Origin: an uncultured Christensenellaceae bacterium
Lineage (GTDB): Bacteria > Bacillota > Clostridia > Christensenellales > Pumilibacteraceae
Length of the DNA: 64,000 nt
Reading direction: 5' to 3'
Assembly (NCBI GenBank): GCA_910587805.1
Contig: CAJUNM010000007.1
Coordinates: 8,446 to 72,445 of the forward strand
This document shows, in pieces, positions 15,002-23,506 of the stretch; position 1 is the stretch's first letter, and the number at the start of each line of letters is the position of its first letter. The translations under genes were made by a program, and so were the position numbers. The notes below the pieces were generated by a model. That model had not been told where the DNA came from. It searched no databases and saw only the letters and a list, made by a program, of their open reading frames with translations.

Positions 15002-15402
15002 CAAAAAGATTGCGTAAACAAATCGAATGGCATTTTTATAACTACGCCGCCGACAAGGCATTGTACGATGAGCGCGCGAGCGAAATTATCGAAAGCGGAT
15101 TGACGGCAAACTATAGCGCAATCGGCGGTGCTTCCGAGCCAAGCAATCCTACGGAACGCAAGGGTATGAAACTGTACGAACTCGACAATGAGCAGGGGTG
15201 GAGTGAGATCGTGCGCAATACATTTACCGCGTTTCGCTTTAAGCCCGAGTATGATATGATGCGCGCGTTGTATATCGACCGCAAAAAGCCCGACGAGATT
15301 TACGGCATCGGAATAACGTCCGAGCCGACATTTTGGCGCGCCCGTGATAGGTGGCTCGAAACCGCGCTTTATTGGGCTCAAACCTACGGCTTAATGCGTT
15401 GA
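14995..15402 (+). CDS. ArpU/RinA-like late transcription regulator
   Basis: 135 residues behind GGGAGGTAGAAT. It begins MLTKRLRKQIEWHFYNYAAD, has a central linker (SAIGGASEPSNPTERKGMKL) and a C-terminal region (YDMMRALYIDRKKPDEIYGI, SEPTFWRARDRWLETALYWA) that fits the HTH of the ArpU family. Such proteins activate late gene expression and sit just upstream of the terminase, as here. A consensus promoter flanked by a dyad follows at 15491-15538. Confidence 0.75.
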   Translation: MLTKRLRKQIEWHFYNYAADKALYDERASEIIESGLTANYSAIGGASEPSNPTERKGMKLYELDNEQGWSEIVRNTFTAFRFKPEYDMMRALYIDRKKPDEIYGIGITSEPTFWRARDRWLETALYWAQTYGLMR

Positions 15403-15490
15403 ATGCGCAAAAAAGTTCGCTACTATCAAAAAATGATAGGAACAAACCGAAAATTATGTGGTATAATAGTAGTGTTGAATAATTTCATTT

Positions 15491-15538
15491 GGTGCTACTT
15501 GACACAGCGCGAGCGTTGTGGTATAATCAAGTAGTGCC
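15491..15538 (+). promoter_or_regulatory. Consensus promoter enclosed by a TACTTGA dyad (late promoter candidate)
   Basis: TTGACA (15499-15504), 17 nt, TATAAT (15522-15527). The inverted repeat TACTTGA (15496-15502) and TCAAGTA (15527-15533) overlaps both boxes, with the flanks GGTGC/GTGCC extending it. Another TATAAT lies at 15462-15467 after a CTATCA/TGATAG hairpin (15423-15439). A regulator bound to the dyad could hold or block polymerase. Confidence 0.6.
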
Positions 15539-15554
15539 TTTTTAGTGAGGCATT

Positions 15555-15911
15555 ATGGCGGACACGAAAATCAATAGTGCAGGGGAACAGCAACCTATCG
15601 ATAAATTGCAACGATATGCAAGTATGAGTACATCTGCGTTGCGAAATCGGCAGACGATAGATTTATCTAAATCCGAGTGGAAAAGGTATTTTGATGTTAT
15701 CGGCGACATCCGGTCAGGAACGGTTCAAGAACATAATGTCAATGGTGGACGCTGGGTAATTCTCAACACAAACGAGGAAAGCGATGGTACGCGCACTCCT
15801 GCGAGACTGATTCTTGATAACGGAAAATATATTTCGCCAAAAGTCAAAAAAATATTAACATTTGATACCGATGACGAATTGTATGATTTTATTAGCGATA
15901 TTTTGAGGTGA
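15555..15911 (+). CDS. 118-aa hypothetical phage protein
   Basis: ATG 15555 is the first start behind the 15499 promoter; AGTGAGG lies upstream. The product has a disordered N-terminus and a compact second half (SKSEWKRYFDVIGDIRSGTV, GGRWVILNTNEESDG, LTFDTDDELYDFISDIL). I cannot assign it. With the next gene it forms a two-gene unit closed by the terminator at 16172-16206, separate from the terminase operon. Confidence 0.5.
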   Translation: MADTKINSAGEQQPIDKLQRYASMSTSALRNRQTIDLSKSEWKRYFDVIGDIRSGTVQEHNVNGGRWVILNTNEESDGTRTPARLILDNGKYISPKVKKILTFDTDDELYDFISDILR

Positions 15912-15913
15912 GT

Positions 15914-16147
15914 ATGGCAGCACAAGTATACGTGGGTCGCGTCAAAGAAAAAGGACGCGAATTCATCAAGAAGGCAAAAGAACGCGGCTATGAGCAAGAT
16001 GTTATTACTATCGCTGGCGGTATAGCACTATGTCAGCAAAATCCGAATGATCCGTGTGACACGTTTCAAATAATGATTGATTGGATAGACGAATGTAAAG
16101 ACGATGACGAGTTTATTCAAAGAGCAACGGATTTGCTCTGTATATAA
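15914..16147 (+). CDS. 77-aa hypothetical phage protein
   Basis: ATG 15914 follows GAGGTGAGT and overlaps nothing. Begins MAAQVYVGRVKEKGREFIKK; ends in an acidic helix (WIDECKDDDEFIQRATDLL). It is paired with the 118-aa gene before it (2-nt gap), an arrangement seen in toxin-antitoxin-like pairs, but neither protein is recognised. Confidence 0.5.
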   Translation: MAAQVYVGRVKEKGREFIKKAKERGYEQDVITIAGGIALCQQNPNDPCDTFQIMIDWIDECKDDDEFIQRATDLLCI

Positions 16148-16171
16148 TAAATAACAGAGATTTAACAATCT

Positions 16172-16206
16172 AAAGCAACGAACCCAATAGCGTCGTTGCT
16201 TTTTTC
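16172..16206 (+). terminator. Rho-independent terminator before the terminase genes
   Basis: AAAGCAACGA (16172-16181) pairs with TCGTTGCTTT (16193-16202), followed by a T-run to 16206. Confidence 0.8.
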
Positions 16207-16227
16207 ATGAATGAAAAAGGAGGTAAT

Positions 16228-16593
16228 ATGGCAGGACGTCCGATGATTGAAATAAATAAAGAGCAGTTCGAGAAGCTTTGCGGTTATATGTGTACGCAAG
16301 CCGAGATTGCCGATTTTTTTCATGTGTCTGTCGATACTGTAGCGCGGTGGTGCAAACGAACCTACGGTGAGAATTTTGCGGAGATATATAAAAAAAAGAT
16401 CAGCTCTGCAAAATGTACGCTGCGGCGCTATCAAATGGACCTTGCCCGAATAAATCCCGCTATGGCGATATTCCTCGGCAAGCAATATCTCGGGCAAGCG
16501 GATAAGCCCGAGCCGCAGAACGGAGAGGCGGTATCCGGAATTGATGTCGTATGGGAAGACGCTTCGGGTGGCGGAGATGAGACCGCAAGTTAA
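16228..16593 (+). CDS. terS: Terminase small subunit
   Basis: 121 residues from ATG 16228, chosen because AAAGGAGGTAAT precedes it. The N-terminal HTH (LCGYMCTQAEIADFFHVSVD) recognises the packaging site. The middle holds the KCTLRRYQMDLARINPAMAI and FLGKQYLGQADK segments usual in the family. It overlaps the large subunit by 17 nt. Confidence 0.85.
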   Translation: MAGRPMIEINKEQFEKLCGYMCTQAEIADFFHVSVDTVARWCKRTYGENFAEIYKKKISSAKCTLRRYQMDLARINPAMAIFLGKQYLGQADKPEPQNGEAVSGIDVVWEDASGGGDETAS

Positions 16594-17956
16594 AGTAGTA
16601 TACCCCTACAATAAACTGTACACTACGGACAAAAACACGGTGATCATGTATTCGCCGCGCATATCGGGAAAAACCTATGCGTTGGCACAGCTTGTATATA
16701 TTTATGCGAATAAATATCCGAATCACGACATGGTGCTTGCTCGCGCTAATTACAACAGTCTCGAGGACAGTTTGTATAACGAGATACTTGCGTTTGCCGA
16801 CAGCATCGGTCAAAGCTCGTTTTACACGCCGTTCCGAGCACCGTTGCGTATAACAACAGCAGTCGGGAATACGATTTATTTCAAAGGCATAGGCGGCAGC
16901 GATTACAGCCGAAGCAAAGGTTTTAAGAATCGCGGGCACAAAATAAGCTTAATCATCTGTGACGAGACGCAGCAGCTCAAAGACGAGCAATCGCTATTGC
17001 AGGCAAAAGCCACATTTGTGCGATCGTTAGACGGCGACATTCCGAGCCGCATAGTCTTTGCGGGCAACCCCGAGCAAGTCAAGGGGCATTGGTGGAACGC
17101 GTTTTGTCGCAAGTACAGATATGCGGGGATTTACGAGTTTATCGACGCAAACTATATGTCGATATACAAATACTTATCTCCCGTAACAAAAGCAGACATT
17201 GAGACGGAGCGTAAGTATAATCCGCTGATGTATAAATTTTTGTATCTTGGCGAACTTGACGATCTTGCGGGCGGCGCGTATGCGCAATTCAAACGGGATA
17301 AGCATTACATAAGCGTCGGCAAATGGCAGGACGAAATACGCGGTAAACGATTGTGCTACATCATTTGGGGCGGTGACGGTGCAATAACGCATGACAGTAC
17401 TGGAATTACGCCTATTGCCGTATATAGCGACGGGCGCGCATACGTATTGCAGCGGTTTTATTACGACCCGCTTAAAACAGGTGCAGTTCTCGCACCGTCG
17501 CAACTTGCGGAATTGATAAACGCATATGTAGGGGATTTGTGCAAGCAGTACGACGTATTTGACGAACACGTCGGAAGTTATTTCGCCATAGACTGTGCAG
17601 CGGCGGATTTAGTCACGCAATTGCGCTATACATTGCCCGGGTATCATATAGTCAAGGGATTTACCAAAAAGAACGTCATAAACAACAACGCAGTCTTGAA
17701 CAACTGTTTTGCGAAAAATATGCTCAAGATAGTGAATTTCGGCGGGTATTACGATTATTATGCGCGCGGATTTGTGTCTACCACCGCGGATACCGAGCCG
17801 CTTGTTTATCAGCTTGAATCCGTAACTTGGAAAAACTACCAATTAGACCCCATAATTCCGAATGACTACACGGACGCGCTCACATATGGCGCGAACGTGT
17901 ATTTTAATAATCCGGACAATCTCTATTTACCGACACGACAAGGAGCGTACGAATAA
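16577..17956 (+). CDS. terL: Terminase large subunit
   Basis: 459 residues from ATG 16577. DNA-packaging motor: P-loop region SPRISGKTYALAQL, Walker B ISLIICDETQQ, coupling segment VFAGNPEQVKGHWW. The C-terminal RNase H-like nuclease begins at CYIIWGGDGAITHDSTGI, with later acidic positions in YFAIDCAAADLV and NDYTDALTYGANVY. Length and gene order (terS, terL, portal) are normal for a headful or cos tailed phage; the packaging type is not clear. Confidence 0.92.
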   Translation: MRPQVKVVYPYNKLYTTDKNTVIMYSPRISGKTYALAQLVYIYANKYPNHDMVLARANYNSLEDSLYNEILAFADSIGQSSFYTPFRAPLRITTAVGNTIYFKGIGGSDYSRSKGFKNRGHKISLIICDETQQLKDEQSLLQAKATFVRSLDGDIPSRIVFAGNPEQVKGHWWNAFCRKYRYAGIYEFIDANYMSIYKYLSPVTKADIETERKYNPLMYKFLYLGELDDLAGGAYAQFKRDKHYISVGKWQDEIRGKRLCYIIWGGDGAITHDSTGITPIAVYSDGRAYVLQRFYYDPLKTGAVLAPSQLAELINAYVGDLCKQYDVFDEHVGSYFAIDCAAADLVTQLRYTLPGYHIVKGFTKKNVINNNAVLNNCFAKNMLKIVNFGGYYDYYARGFVSTTADTEPLVYQLESVTWKNYQLDPIIPNDYTDALTYGANVYFNNPDNLYLPTRQGAYE

Positions 17957-18279
17957 TGACAAATCAGGAATACATAGACGCGGCGCTTAACCGCGATACC
18001 GAGCTCGGCACGGAAGAATACCGCGCCAAATGCAAAGCTGCGGACAGATCGACCGCAGCACACGATATAGCGGGCAAGGCGCCCATAAGCGAGGCAGTGC
18101 GGCATAAACGCATACAAACGAACTTTTACGGCACCGCGCTTAACGTTATGCTGTCGTTGCTTGCCGAAATATCTCGCATGAACGAATTATTGTCGGACTT
18201 GATGTTAATGACGCATATCGAGTTGTCTCCCGCGCAGAAAAATCAATATGAGGAGTTAAAGAATGTTGGAAAACATTGA
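17956..18279 (+). CDS. 107-aa protein between terminase and portal
   Basis: The ATG overlaps the terL stop. Helical product: MTNQEYIDAALNRDTELGTE, a hydrophobic stretch (FYGTALNVMLSLLAEISRMN) and a charged end. It overlaps the portal gene by 17 nt, so it is made with the packaging proteins. No family recognised. Confidence 0.55.
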   Translation: MTNQEYIDAALNRDTELGTEEYRAKCKAADRSTAAHDIAGKAPISEAVRHKRIQTNFYGTALNVMLSLLAEISRMNELLSDLMLMTHIELSPAQKNQYEELKNVGKH

Positions 18280-19894
18280 GCAGGCGAACGGCGTTGTTTG
18301 CGAACAGTCGCGAACGGCGTTGTCCGTCGTTGAAAATCAAAAGTTGTGGCAATGGACGAATAACAACGATTTCTACAAAATGTTGCCGGCGCCGTATTAT
18401 GCCTTTTATAACAATTGGGTGCGGTTATGGCTGTATTGGTATGACGGCTATGTGCCGTGGGTGCACGGAACGCAATACGGGTTGCTGTCGACAAGCATAG
18501 GCACAACGATTGTCAATCGCGCGGCGGATAGTGTTTTCGGTGGAAATCTCATGTTTGCCAATGCTCGCAGACCTACACTCGTCGAAGAACGAGCGGGTAA
18601 GAGAGTAGGGAAAGCTCTCGACTTCATAAGCAATTGTTGGGCATTCGATACGGATTTTCGCTCTAAAGTCAAATGCTCGTTCCGTGACGCATTTGCGGGT
18701 GGATTCTCGCTGTTAAAACTCAATTGCGACGGCGGAGAGTTATGGGTAGACAAGCTGCGCGCTGACCGTTTTTATTTTGAAAAGACGGGGCGCGGACAGC
18801 TGCGTAAAGTCGTGTGCTTGCTGAACGTATACGAGAATACTTCGGAAAAGAACAACAATAAACGTTACGGTCTCGTCGAGGAGCGGCGATTTGAAAACAT
18901 CGGCATATTCGGCGAGGAAGTGCCGGTCGTCGAGTACAAGATTTACGATACGTCGGTTCAAGTGCAATATTTGTCGGTCAACGATAATTACGTCCGTTGG
19001 GAAAACTTGCCGAAAAGCGTGCGCAAAGCGTTCAAAGCCGATTACAACACGTGCAAGCTCAATAAGCCGCTTGCGATGAACGGCTTCAATACGCTCGGGT
19101 GCTACCTGCTTAAGGGGAGCGACGATATAAGCGACGTGCCGCAAATTGGACTCGGGGAGAGCTTGCTCGCAAACGTAATGACGTATTTGTACGAGTACGA
19201 TTTTTATAACACGTGTTTTAATACCGATATGTACCTTGCGCGCGGGCGAATACTCGTTCCCGCCGCATTGCAAAGTCCAACTGCTAAAAGCGGTACGCAA
19301 AATTCGGGGCTTGACAGCTTCTTGTTCACCAAGGTCGAGACGATGACGACTGACGAGCAGAAGCCCGATGCGATACAGTTCGAGTTGCGCTCGGCAGAGT
19401 GGCGCGAGGCACGCAATATTCTGCTCGAAAGCATAGCAACGGGCATAGGGATATCCGTAAGCACGCTCGCGTCGTATTTGGCGGACGGCGGAAATCGTAC
19501 GGCTCGGGAAGTGAGCGCGGAAGAAAGCGCTACGACGCTGTTTATAGAGAACGCTCGACGTCGGTTTGAAAAGCCGCTCAACGATTTGATTGCAGACGTG
19601 TTGCGATTCTACGGCTATACGGACGACGTGGAGGTGCGTTGGTCGCGTGCGGGCATGACAAACACGACGGTGCTCGTAGATACTCTGTCAAAAGCGGTAG
19701 AGAACGGTCTTATATCCCGTCGCAAAGCGCACGATGCGTTTAATTTCGACGACGACGAGGAGCAAAACGCCGAAGACTACAAACTCGTATTGCAAGAGGA
19801 AAAGGATCGAGTAGAGCGCGAGAATTACGGCGGAATGTCGTTTGATGATAAAGACTATTTCAGTGACGGTGTGAACAATGCGAATAGCGAATGA
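18263..19894 (+). CDS. Portal protein (SPP1 gp6-like)
   Basis: 543 residues. The dodecameric vertex ring through which DNA passes. N-terminal wing (YYAFYNNWVRLWLYWYDGYV), central region (LVEERRFENIGIFGEEVPVV) and the C-terminal crown part ATGIGISVSTLASYLADGGN, RTAREVSAEESATTLFIENA fit SPP1-type portals. The acidic tail ends DDKDYFSDGVNNANSE. It overlaps the minor capsid gene by 17 nt. Confidence 0.85.
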   Translation: MLENIEQANGVVCEQSRTALSVVENQKLWQWTNNNDFYKMLPAPYYAFYNNWVRLWLYWYDGYVPWVHGTQYGLLSTSIGTTIVNRAADSVFGGNLMFANARRPTLVEERAGKRVGKALDFISNCWAFDTDFRSKVKCSFRDAFAGGFSLLKLNCDGGELWVDKLRADRFYFEKTGRGQLRKVVCLLNVYENTSEKNNNKRYGLVEERRFENIGIFGEEVPVVEYKIYDTSVQVQYLSVNDNYVRWENLPKSVRKAFKADYNTCKLNKPLAMNGFNTLGCYLLKGSDDISDVPQIGLGESLLANVMTYLYEYDFYNTCFNTDMYLARGRILVPAALQSPTAKSGTQNSGLDSFLFTKVETMTTDEQKPDAIQFELRSAEWREARNILLESIATGIGISVSTLASYLADGGNRTAREVSAEESATTLFIENARRRFEKPLNDLIADVLRFYGYTDDVEVRWSRAGMTNTTVLVDTLSKAVENGLISRRKAHDAFNFDDDEEQNAEDYKLVLQEEKDRVERENYGGMSFDDKDYFSDGVNNANSE

Positions 19895-20894
19895 CGGACT
19901 GAACCCGTATGCGCTTGCTCTTGAGGAAGCGCAAGAGGATATACGCAAAATCGTCAAGGCGGCGTTTATTTTCTCACTTCCGTATGACGAAGTAAATCGT
20001 CAGCTCTATCGAGTTATAGGCAAAGCAACCGACGACATAGCCATAGATCGGCTTAAGCGCGACGCGCGGATTTCGCTTTTGAATTTCGCAAATGCACAAC
20101 GGACTATTTGGCAATCGAGCGGGTTGTCGCCCGAAGCGTTTATGTTCGTCTCAAAAGCCGCAGAACAGCGCAACTCGCTGCCTATACCGCCGAACGTTAT
20201 AAAAAGTTTGCCGCCGAATTCTTTTCTTACGGAAGCGCGCGGCGTGCCTTTGCAGCAATATTATCGTGATGTTTATAAGAAACACATAGTTCCGACTATC
20301 GATCGCTTGACTCGCGGACGTGCGCTCGATCCCAACGATCAGATAGCGCGGAACAGCTTGCGCAATCTCGCCGAAATGGAAGTGCGATACAATGATCACA
20401 ATGACAACATCGAGCAGCTGCGACAAAGCGGTGCGCGTCTCGTTGTATGCAGCTCGCACGCGGATTGTTCGGATCGCTGTGCCGAATGGCAGGGGCGCGT
20501 GTACAGTCTCGACGGTACACGCGGGGTTATTGACAAGCAAAAATATGTGCCGCTCGAAACAGCTACGGACGTGTATTATACGACAAAGGCGGGCAGAACG
20601 TACAAAAACGGTTTGCTCGGGTTCAATTGCCGACATTATTTGACCGAATATCGCGGACAGTTGTTGCCCACGGTCTCGGCGGACGAACGCAAGAAAGAGT
20701 ATGCGATAACAAAACGGCAACGAGAGTATGAGCGCGACATACGTATGGCACGCGCGCAAGCGTCGTATTACGACGGGCTCGACGAAAAAAAACGCTTGAT
20801 GTATGTTCGCGAGGCGCGTGTGCTCAATAAAGAATATCAGCAGTACAGCAAAGACAACGGGCGTGCTTACTATCCGATGAGAACAAGGATATAG
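19878..20894 (+). CDS. Minor capsid protein (phage minor capsid 2 / MuF-like)
   Basis: 338 residues. The C-terminal half carries the family signature: VVCSSHADCSDRCAEWQGRV, YKNGLLGFNCRHYLTEYRGQ and a basic helix after it. The N-terminal helical part contains ALALEEAQEDIRKIVKAAFI. It normally joins the head through the portal or scaffold. No extra toxin domain is fused to it here; the nuclease-type domains of this phage are in separate genes. Confidence 0.8.
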   Translation: MRIANDGLNPYALALEEAQEDIRKIVKAAFIFSLPYDEVNRQLYRVIGKATDDIAIDRLKRDARISLLNFANAQRTIWQSSGLSPEAFMFVSKAAEQRNSLPIPPNVIKSLPPNSFLTEARGVPLQQYYRDVYKKHIVPTIDRLTRGRALDPNDQIARNSLRNLAEMEVRYNDHNDNIEQLRQSGARLVVCSSHADCSDRCAEWQGRVYSLDGTRGVIDKQKYVPLETATDVYYTTKAGRTYKNGLLGFNCRHYLTEYRGQLLPTVSADERKKEYAITKRQREYERDIRMARAQASYYDGLDEKKRLMYVREARVLNKEYQQYSKDNGRAYYPMRTRI

Positions 20895-21108
20895 TAATAA
20901 AATCGAGATATAAAATCGCGGCGGGTTGCACCATAAGGAACGCACCGTCGCGTTTGTATATGAACCCTAAACAAAAAGACCCTGCGCAGGGGCAAGCGCA
21001 AGCCGATTCAAACGGTTGCACGAGGAACGCGGCACAGTCGTAAGTATGCGAGTATGTAATCGGGCGAAAGAAGCAAAAGGGCAAATAATATGGTGCAAGG
21101 AGTAAAAT
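20895..21108 (+). other. 214-nt intergenic region with a hairpin and a short direct repeat
   Basis: Between the minor capsid and scaffold genes. CGCGGCGG (20918-20925) can pair with CCGTCGCG (20945-20952) in RNA, one pair being a wobble. GGTTGCAC...AGGAACGC occurs twice (from 20924 and from 21014). The only frame (27 codons, ATG 20960) lacks a ribosome binding site. It could be a structured leader of the scaffold-coat transcript; no promoter is obvious. Confidence 0.35.
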
Positions 21109-21648
21109 ATGGCACTTTTCGGAAAGAAAGAAGCAAAGCCGACAACGCTCGACGAAGCAAAGAAAGCGTACGAGAATTTGTCGGACGAGGACAAAAAAGC
21201 CTTTCACGAAAGCATTGCTGACCGTATACACGAGAGTGTCGGCGAGCAAGAGCATGACGAGGGGGAGCAGGACAGCCAAACGGCTGCCGACCGCGAGCAC
21301 GAAGCGCTCGGCGAAGAACACGACGAGGGTAAAGGTGATGCGGAAGAGCTCCATGAAACCGATCCTGAGGAATCCGACGACGGCTCGAAAGACGAGGCTT
21401 TCAAGGAAGTCGACGAAGCTGCGCAAGCGAACGGCGACGAAATCATTAAGGGTTTGGCGGATCGCGTAGCAGCGCTCGAAACGGCGCTGAAAGAGTTCGA
21501 CGGGCTCAAGAGCAAATTACAGGAATACGAGGACAAGCAACGCGCGTCTTTCGGACTTCAGGGCAAAGCAATCGGCGGAAATAAAACCATGACGGATATG
21601 TCCGCCGACGAACTCAAATCCGTAATACTGAGCGGACAAAATAAATAA
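21109..21648 (+). CDS. Capsid scaffolding protein
   Basis: 179 residues, very acidic and helical: EQEHDEGEQDSQTAADREHE in the middle, a coiled-coil region (DRVAALETALKEFDGLKSKL) and a short C-terminal helix-turn-helix tip (DMSADELKSVILSGQNK) that in scaffolds contacts the coat protein. It lies 23 nt before the coat gene with GCAAGGAG upstream. Role inferred from composition and position. Confidence 0.8.
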   Translation: MALFGKKEAKPTTLDEAKKAYENLSDEDKKAFHESIADRIHESVGEQEHDEGEQDSQTAADREHEALGEEHDEGKGDAEELHETDPEESDDGSKDEAFKEVDEAAQANGDEIIKGLADRVAALETALKEFDGLKSKLQEYEDKQRASFGLQGKAIGGNKTMTDMSADELKSVILSGQNK

Positions 21649-21671
21649 TAAAAAGGAGATAAACAGAAATT

Positions 21672-22739
21672 ATGGGAACTATGGTTTACAATGTAAACGA
21701 CACCGCCACGCAGGTCTTGGCGGCAAAACAGGTCAAAGAAAACATCTTTGTCGATCTCGTGCATAAGAACGGATACGGCATCACGCAGCACGAGGAAACG
21801 AACGTCAGCACGTTGCGCATGATGAAAGTGCTCCCGACCACGGCGAGCGCACGTACGGTCGGAGCAGCGACGAACGGCGCGTTTTTCAACAGCACCAACG
21901 CCGAAGTGCCGCAGGTCACCGAGTACGATCTTAACTTGCTGTATGTCTACGACAAGGTATACGATTTGCCCGAGGTGCAGCAAGATATGTGCCCCGTCAA
22001 TATTTTCGACGAGATCACAAAGAACATCGGCGGGCGCGTTGCCACGGAGATCAACGCGTCGACTATCGCCGAGCAGCTCGCAAACCGTTATAACGCTGCC
22101 AAAACCGCGACGAAATGGGATGATATAGCCGTCACTCTCCCTGCGTCGGGCGGCTATTATCAGGCGATACAGGACGCGTCCACCATGCTCGACGACGGCG
22201 ACGAGGCGAACGGCATACAGGCGTTTCCGTTCGAGGAGCGCGAGATAATCATGCGCCCGACGTTTCGTTCCAAGCTCTTGAGCGATAAAGGTGTGTTGCT
22301 CGGCGGTTCGAATTACGCGCAGTCTATGCTCGCAAAAGGCGCCGTTTCGCCCGATGCGCGCAAAGAGTGGGGCAATATGTATTGCGGCGAGATCGACCTT
22401 ATCCCGTGCTATATCGCACCCAAGGCGTTGTGGGCGCGTGCAGGCGAGTGGACTTATACGACAACCGAGGGCGGCGCCAATACGCAGGGCGGAGCGACCA
22501 CCTTTGCGGCGACGCAAGCCTTGATGTGCGCCAAGTCCGCCACCGATCGCGGCATATCCACGCAAGACTATATCAAGATCATCGACAGCCCCGACGGCGC
22601 GGGCAAGCGCTTGCAGCCCAAGGCGCGCTGGGGCATAAACGTCTGCTACGGCAAAGGCGTTGTTCCGATATTGTCCAACGGCACGGCAGCGCCGGGCGCG
22701 GATATAAAAGTGCAATCACCCGCTTCGTTTAAGGCGTAA
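21672..22739 (+). CDS. Major capsid (coat) protein
   Basis: 355 residues behind AAAAAGGAG, followed by a strong terminator. HK97-fold coat proteins have this size and place after a scaffold. Visible segments: MGTMVYNVNDTATQVLAAKQ, DLPEVQQDMCPVNIFDEITK and the C-terminal PKARWGINVCYGKGVVPILS. Codon use is more biased towards C-ending codons than in neighbouring genes, as expected for the most abundant virion protein. The terminator suggests separate high-level expression of scaffold and coat. Confidence 0.88.
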   Translation: MGTMVYNVNDTATQVLAAKQVKENIFVDLVHKNGYGITQHEETNVSTLRMMKVLPTTASARTVGAATNGAFFNSTNAEVPQVTEYDLNLLYVYDKVYDLPEVQQDMCPVNIFDEITKNIGGRVATEINASTIAEQLANRYNAAKTATKWDDIAVTLPASGGYYQAIQDASTMLDDGDEANGIQAFPFEEREIIMRPTFRSKLLSDKGVLLGGSNYAQSMLAKGAVSPDARKEWGNMYCGEIDLIPCYIAPKALWARAGEWTYTTTEGGANTQGGATTFAATQALMCAKSATDRGISTQDYIKIIDSPDGAGKRLQPKARWGINVCYGKGVVPILSNGTAAPGADIKVQSPASFKA

Positions 22740-22751
22740 AAGTATCAACCC

Positions 22752-22778
22752 AAAAGGCGAGACAAGTTCTCGCCTTTT
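22752..22778 (+). terminator. Strong terminator after the coat gene
   Basis: AAAAGGCGAGA (22752-22762) pairs perfectly with TCTCGCCTTTT (22768-22778). Confidence 0.85.
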
Positions 22779-22837
22779 CCGTGTCGCAAACAGTTATGCC
22801 GTGCAACTCGGCAATGCGACGTCAAAAGGAGAGAATT

Positions 22838-23379
22838 GTGGCAAAAAAAGACGCACAAGGGAATATACACAGCGAGCAGAACGGAAAGTTTGTAAGTAAC
22901 GACAATTTGAGCGCGTCGGAGCTCAAGGAACGATTGCAACAAACGTTGCCCGAAAAGAAACCCGAAATAAAGCATAAAACCCGCGAAGAGTTTTTCGGCG
23001 AAGAATTTGCGGGCGTAAAGGGCTCGGACGCCATAGAAAAACTGCTCAAAGAAAAACGCGGTCATGTAAAGAACGCGTTTACTCGACCCGAAATAGGCGG
23101 CATAGACCTCGTTTGGGGCGATGAAAATGGTGGATTACTACACACGATTATGCGCAGAGATAAGATGCTTAGAAACGGCACAGGCAATATAAGCGGACTT
23201 GATATGGCTAAAAAATACCGGATATTGTTGAAAAAGGTGACTTTGATTTAGATGAAAACGATAGACCCGGAATAGAAAAGGACGGCTACCGTGTCGCTAT
23301 TCGTCCAACATATGACGGGAAAAAACTTAATTGGATTGTTACCGCAATGGAAATAACATCATTAAAAAATTCGAGGTAA
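22838..23379 (+). pseudogene. PBECR-type nuclease-domain protein, frame broken at an A6 tract
   Basis: GTG 22838 follows AAAGGAGAG. The N-terminus carries a variant of the shared leader (HSEQNGKFVSNDNLSASELK, then QQTLPEKK). The C-terminal domain begins IGGIDLVWGDENGGLLHTIM. Zero frame ends at TAG 23251. From the six A at 23210-23215 the -1 frame continues as IPDIVEKGDFDLDENDRPGI, EKDGYRVAIRPTYDG, KKLNWIVTAMEIT and stops at 23379. This matches the phage Barnase-EndoU-ColicinE5/D-RelE (BECR) domain layout. One extra A would give an intact protein of about 180 residues. It is either a mutation, a sequencing error or slippage-dependent expression. A convergent RNA overlaps the second stop codon. 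Confidence 0.75.
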
Positions 23380-23442
23380 ATTGACATACGCACCCGGTAC
23401 AATTTTTACATATGAGCGTGTTCCTCATATAACCTCGAATTA
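23364..23442 (-). ncRNA. Convergent small RNA paired with the 22838 nuclease gene
   Basis: Minus-strand promoter TTGACA (23471-23476), 17 nt, TATAAT (23448-23453). The RNA starts near 23442 with AATTCGAGGT, which pairs with ACCTCGAATT at its 3' end (23432-23441 with 23368-23377), then T6. Inside, ATATGAG/CTCATAT and AAATTG/CAATTT form two more helices, a three-way junction. The 3' helix covers the TAA at 23377-23379 of the -1 frame, so the RNA is tied to the full-length protein end. Confidence 0.7.
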
Positions 23443-23506
23443 TTTATATTATATGCCGTTCAGTGCAAAATGTCAATACTTTTTCAAAAAAATTTTAGGA
23501 GTGATT

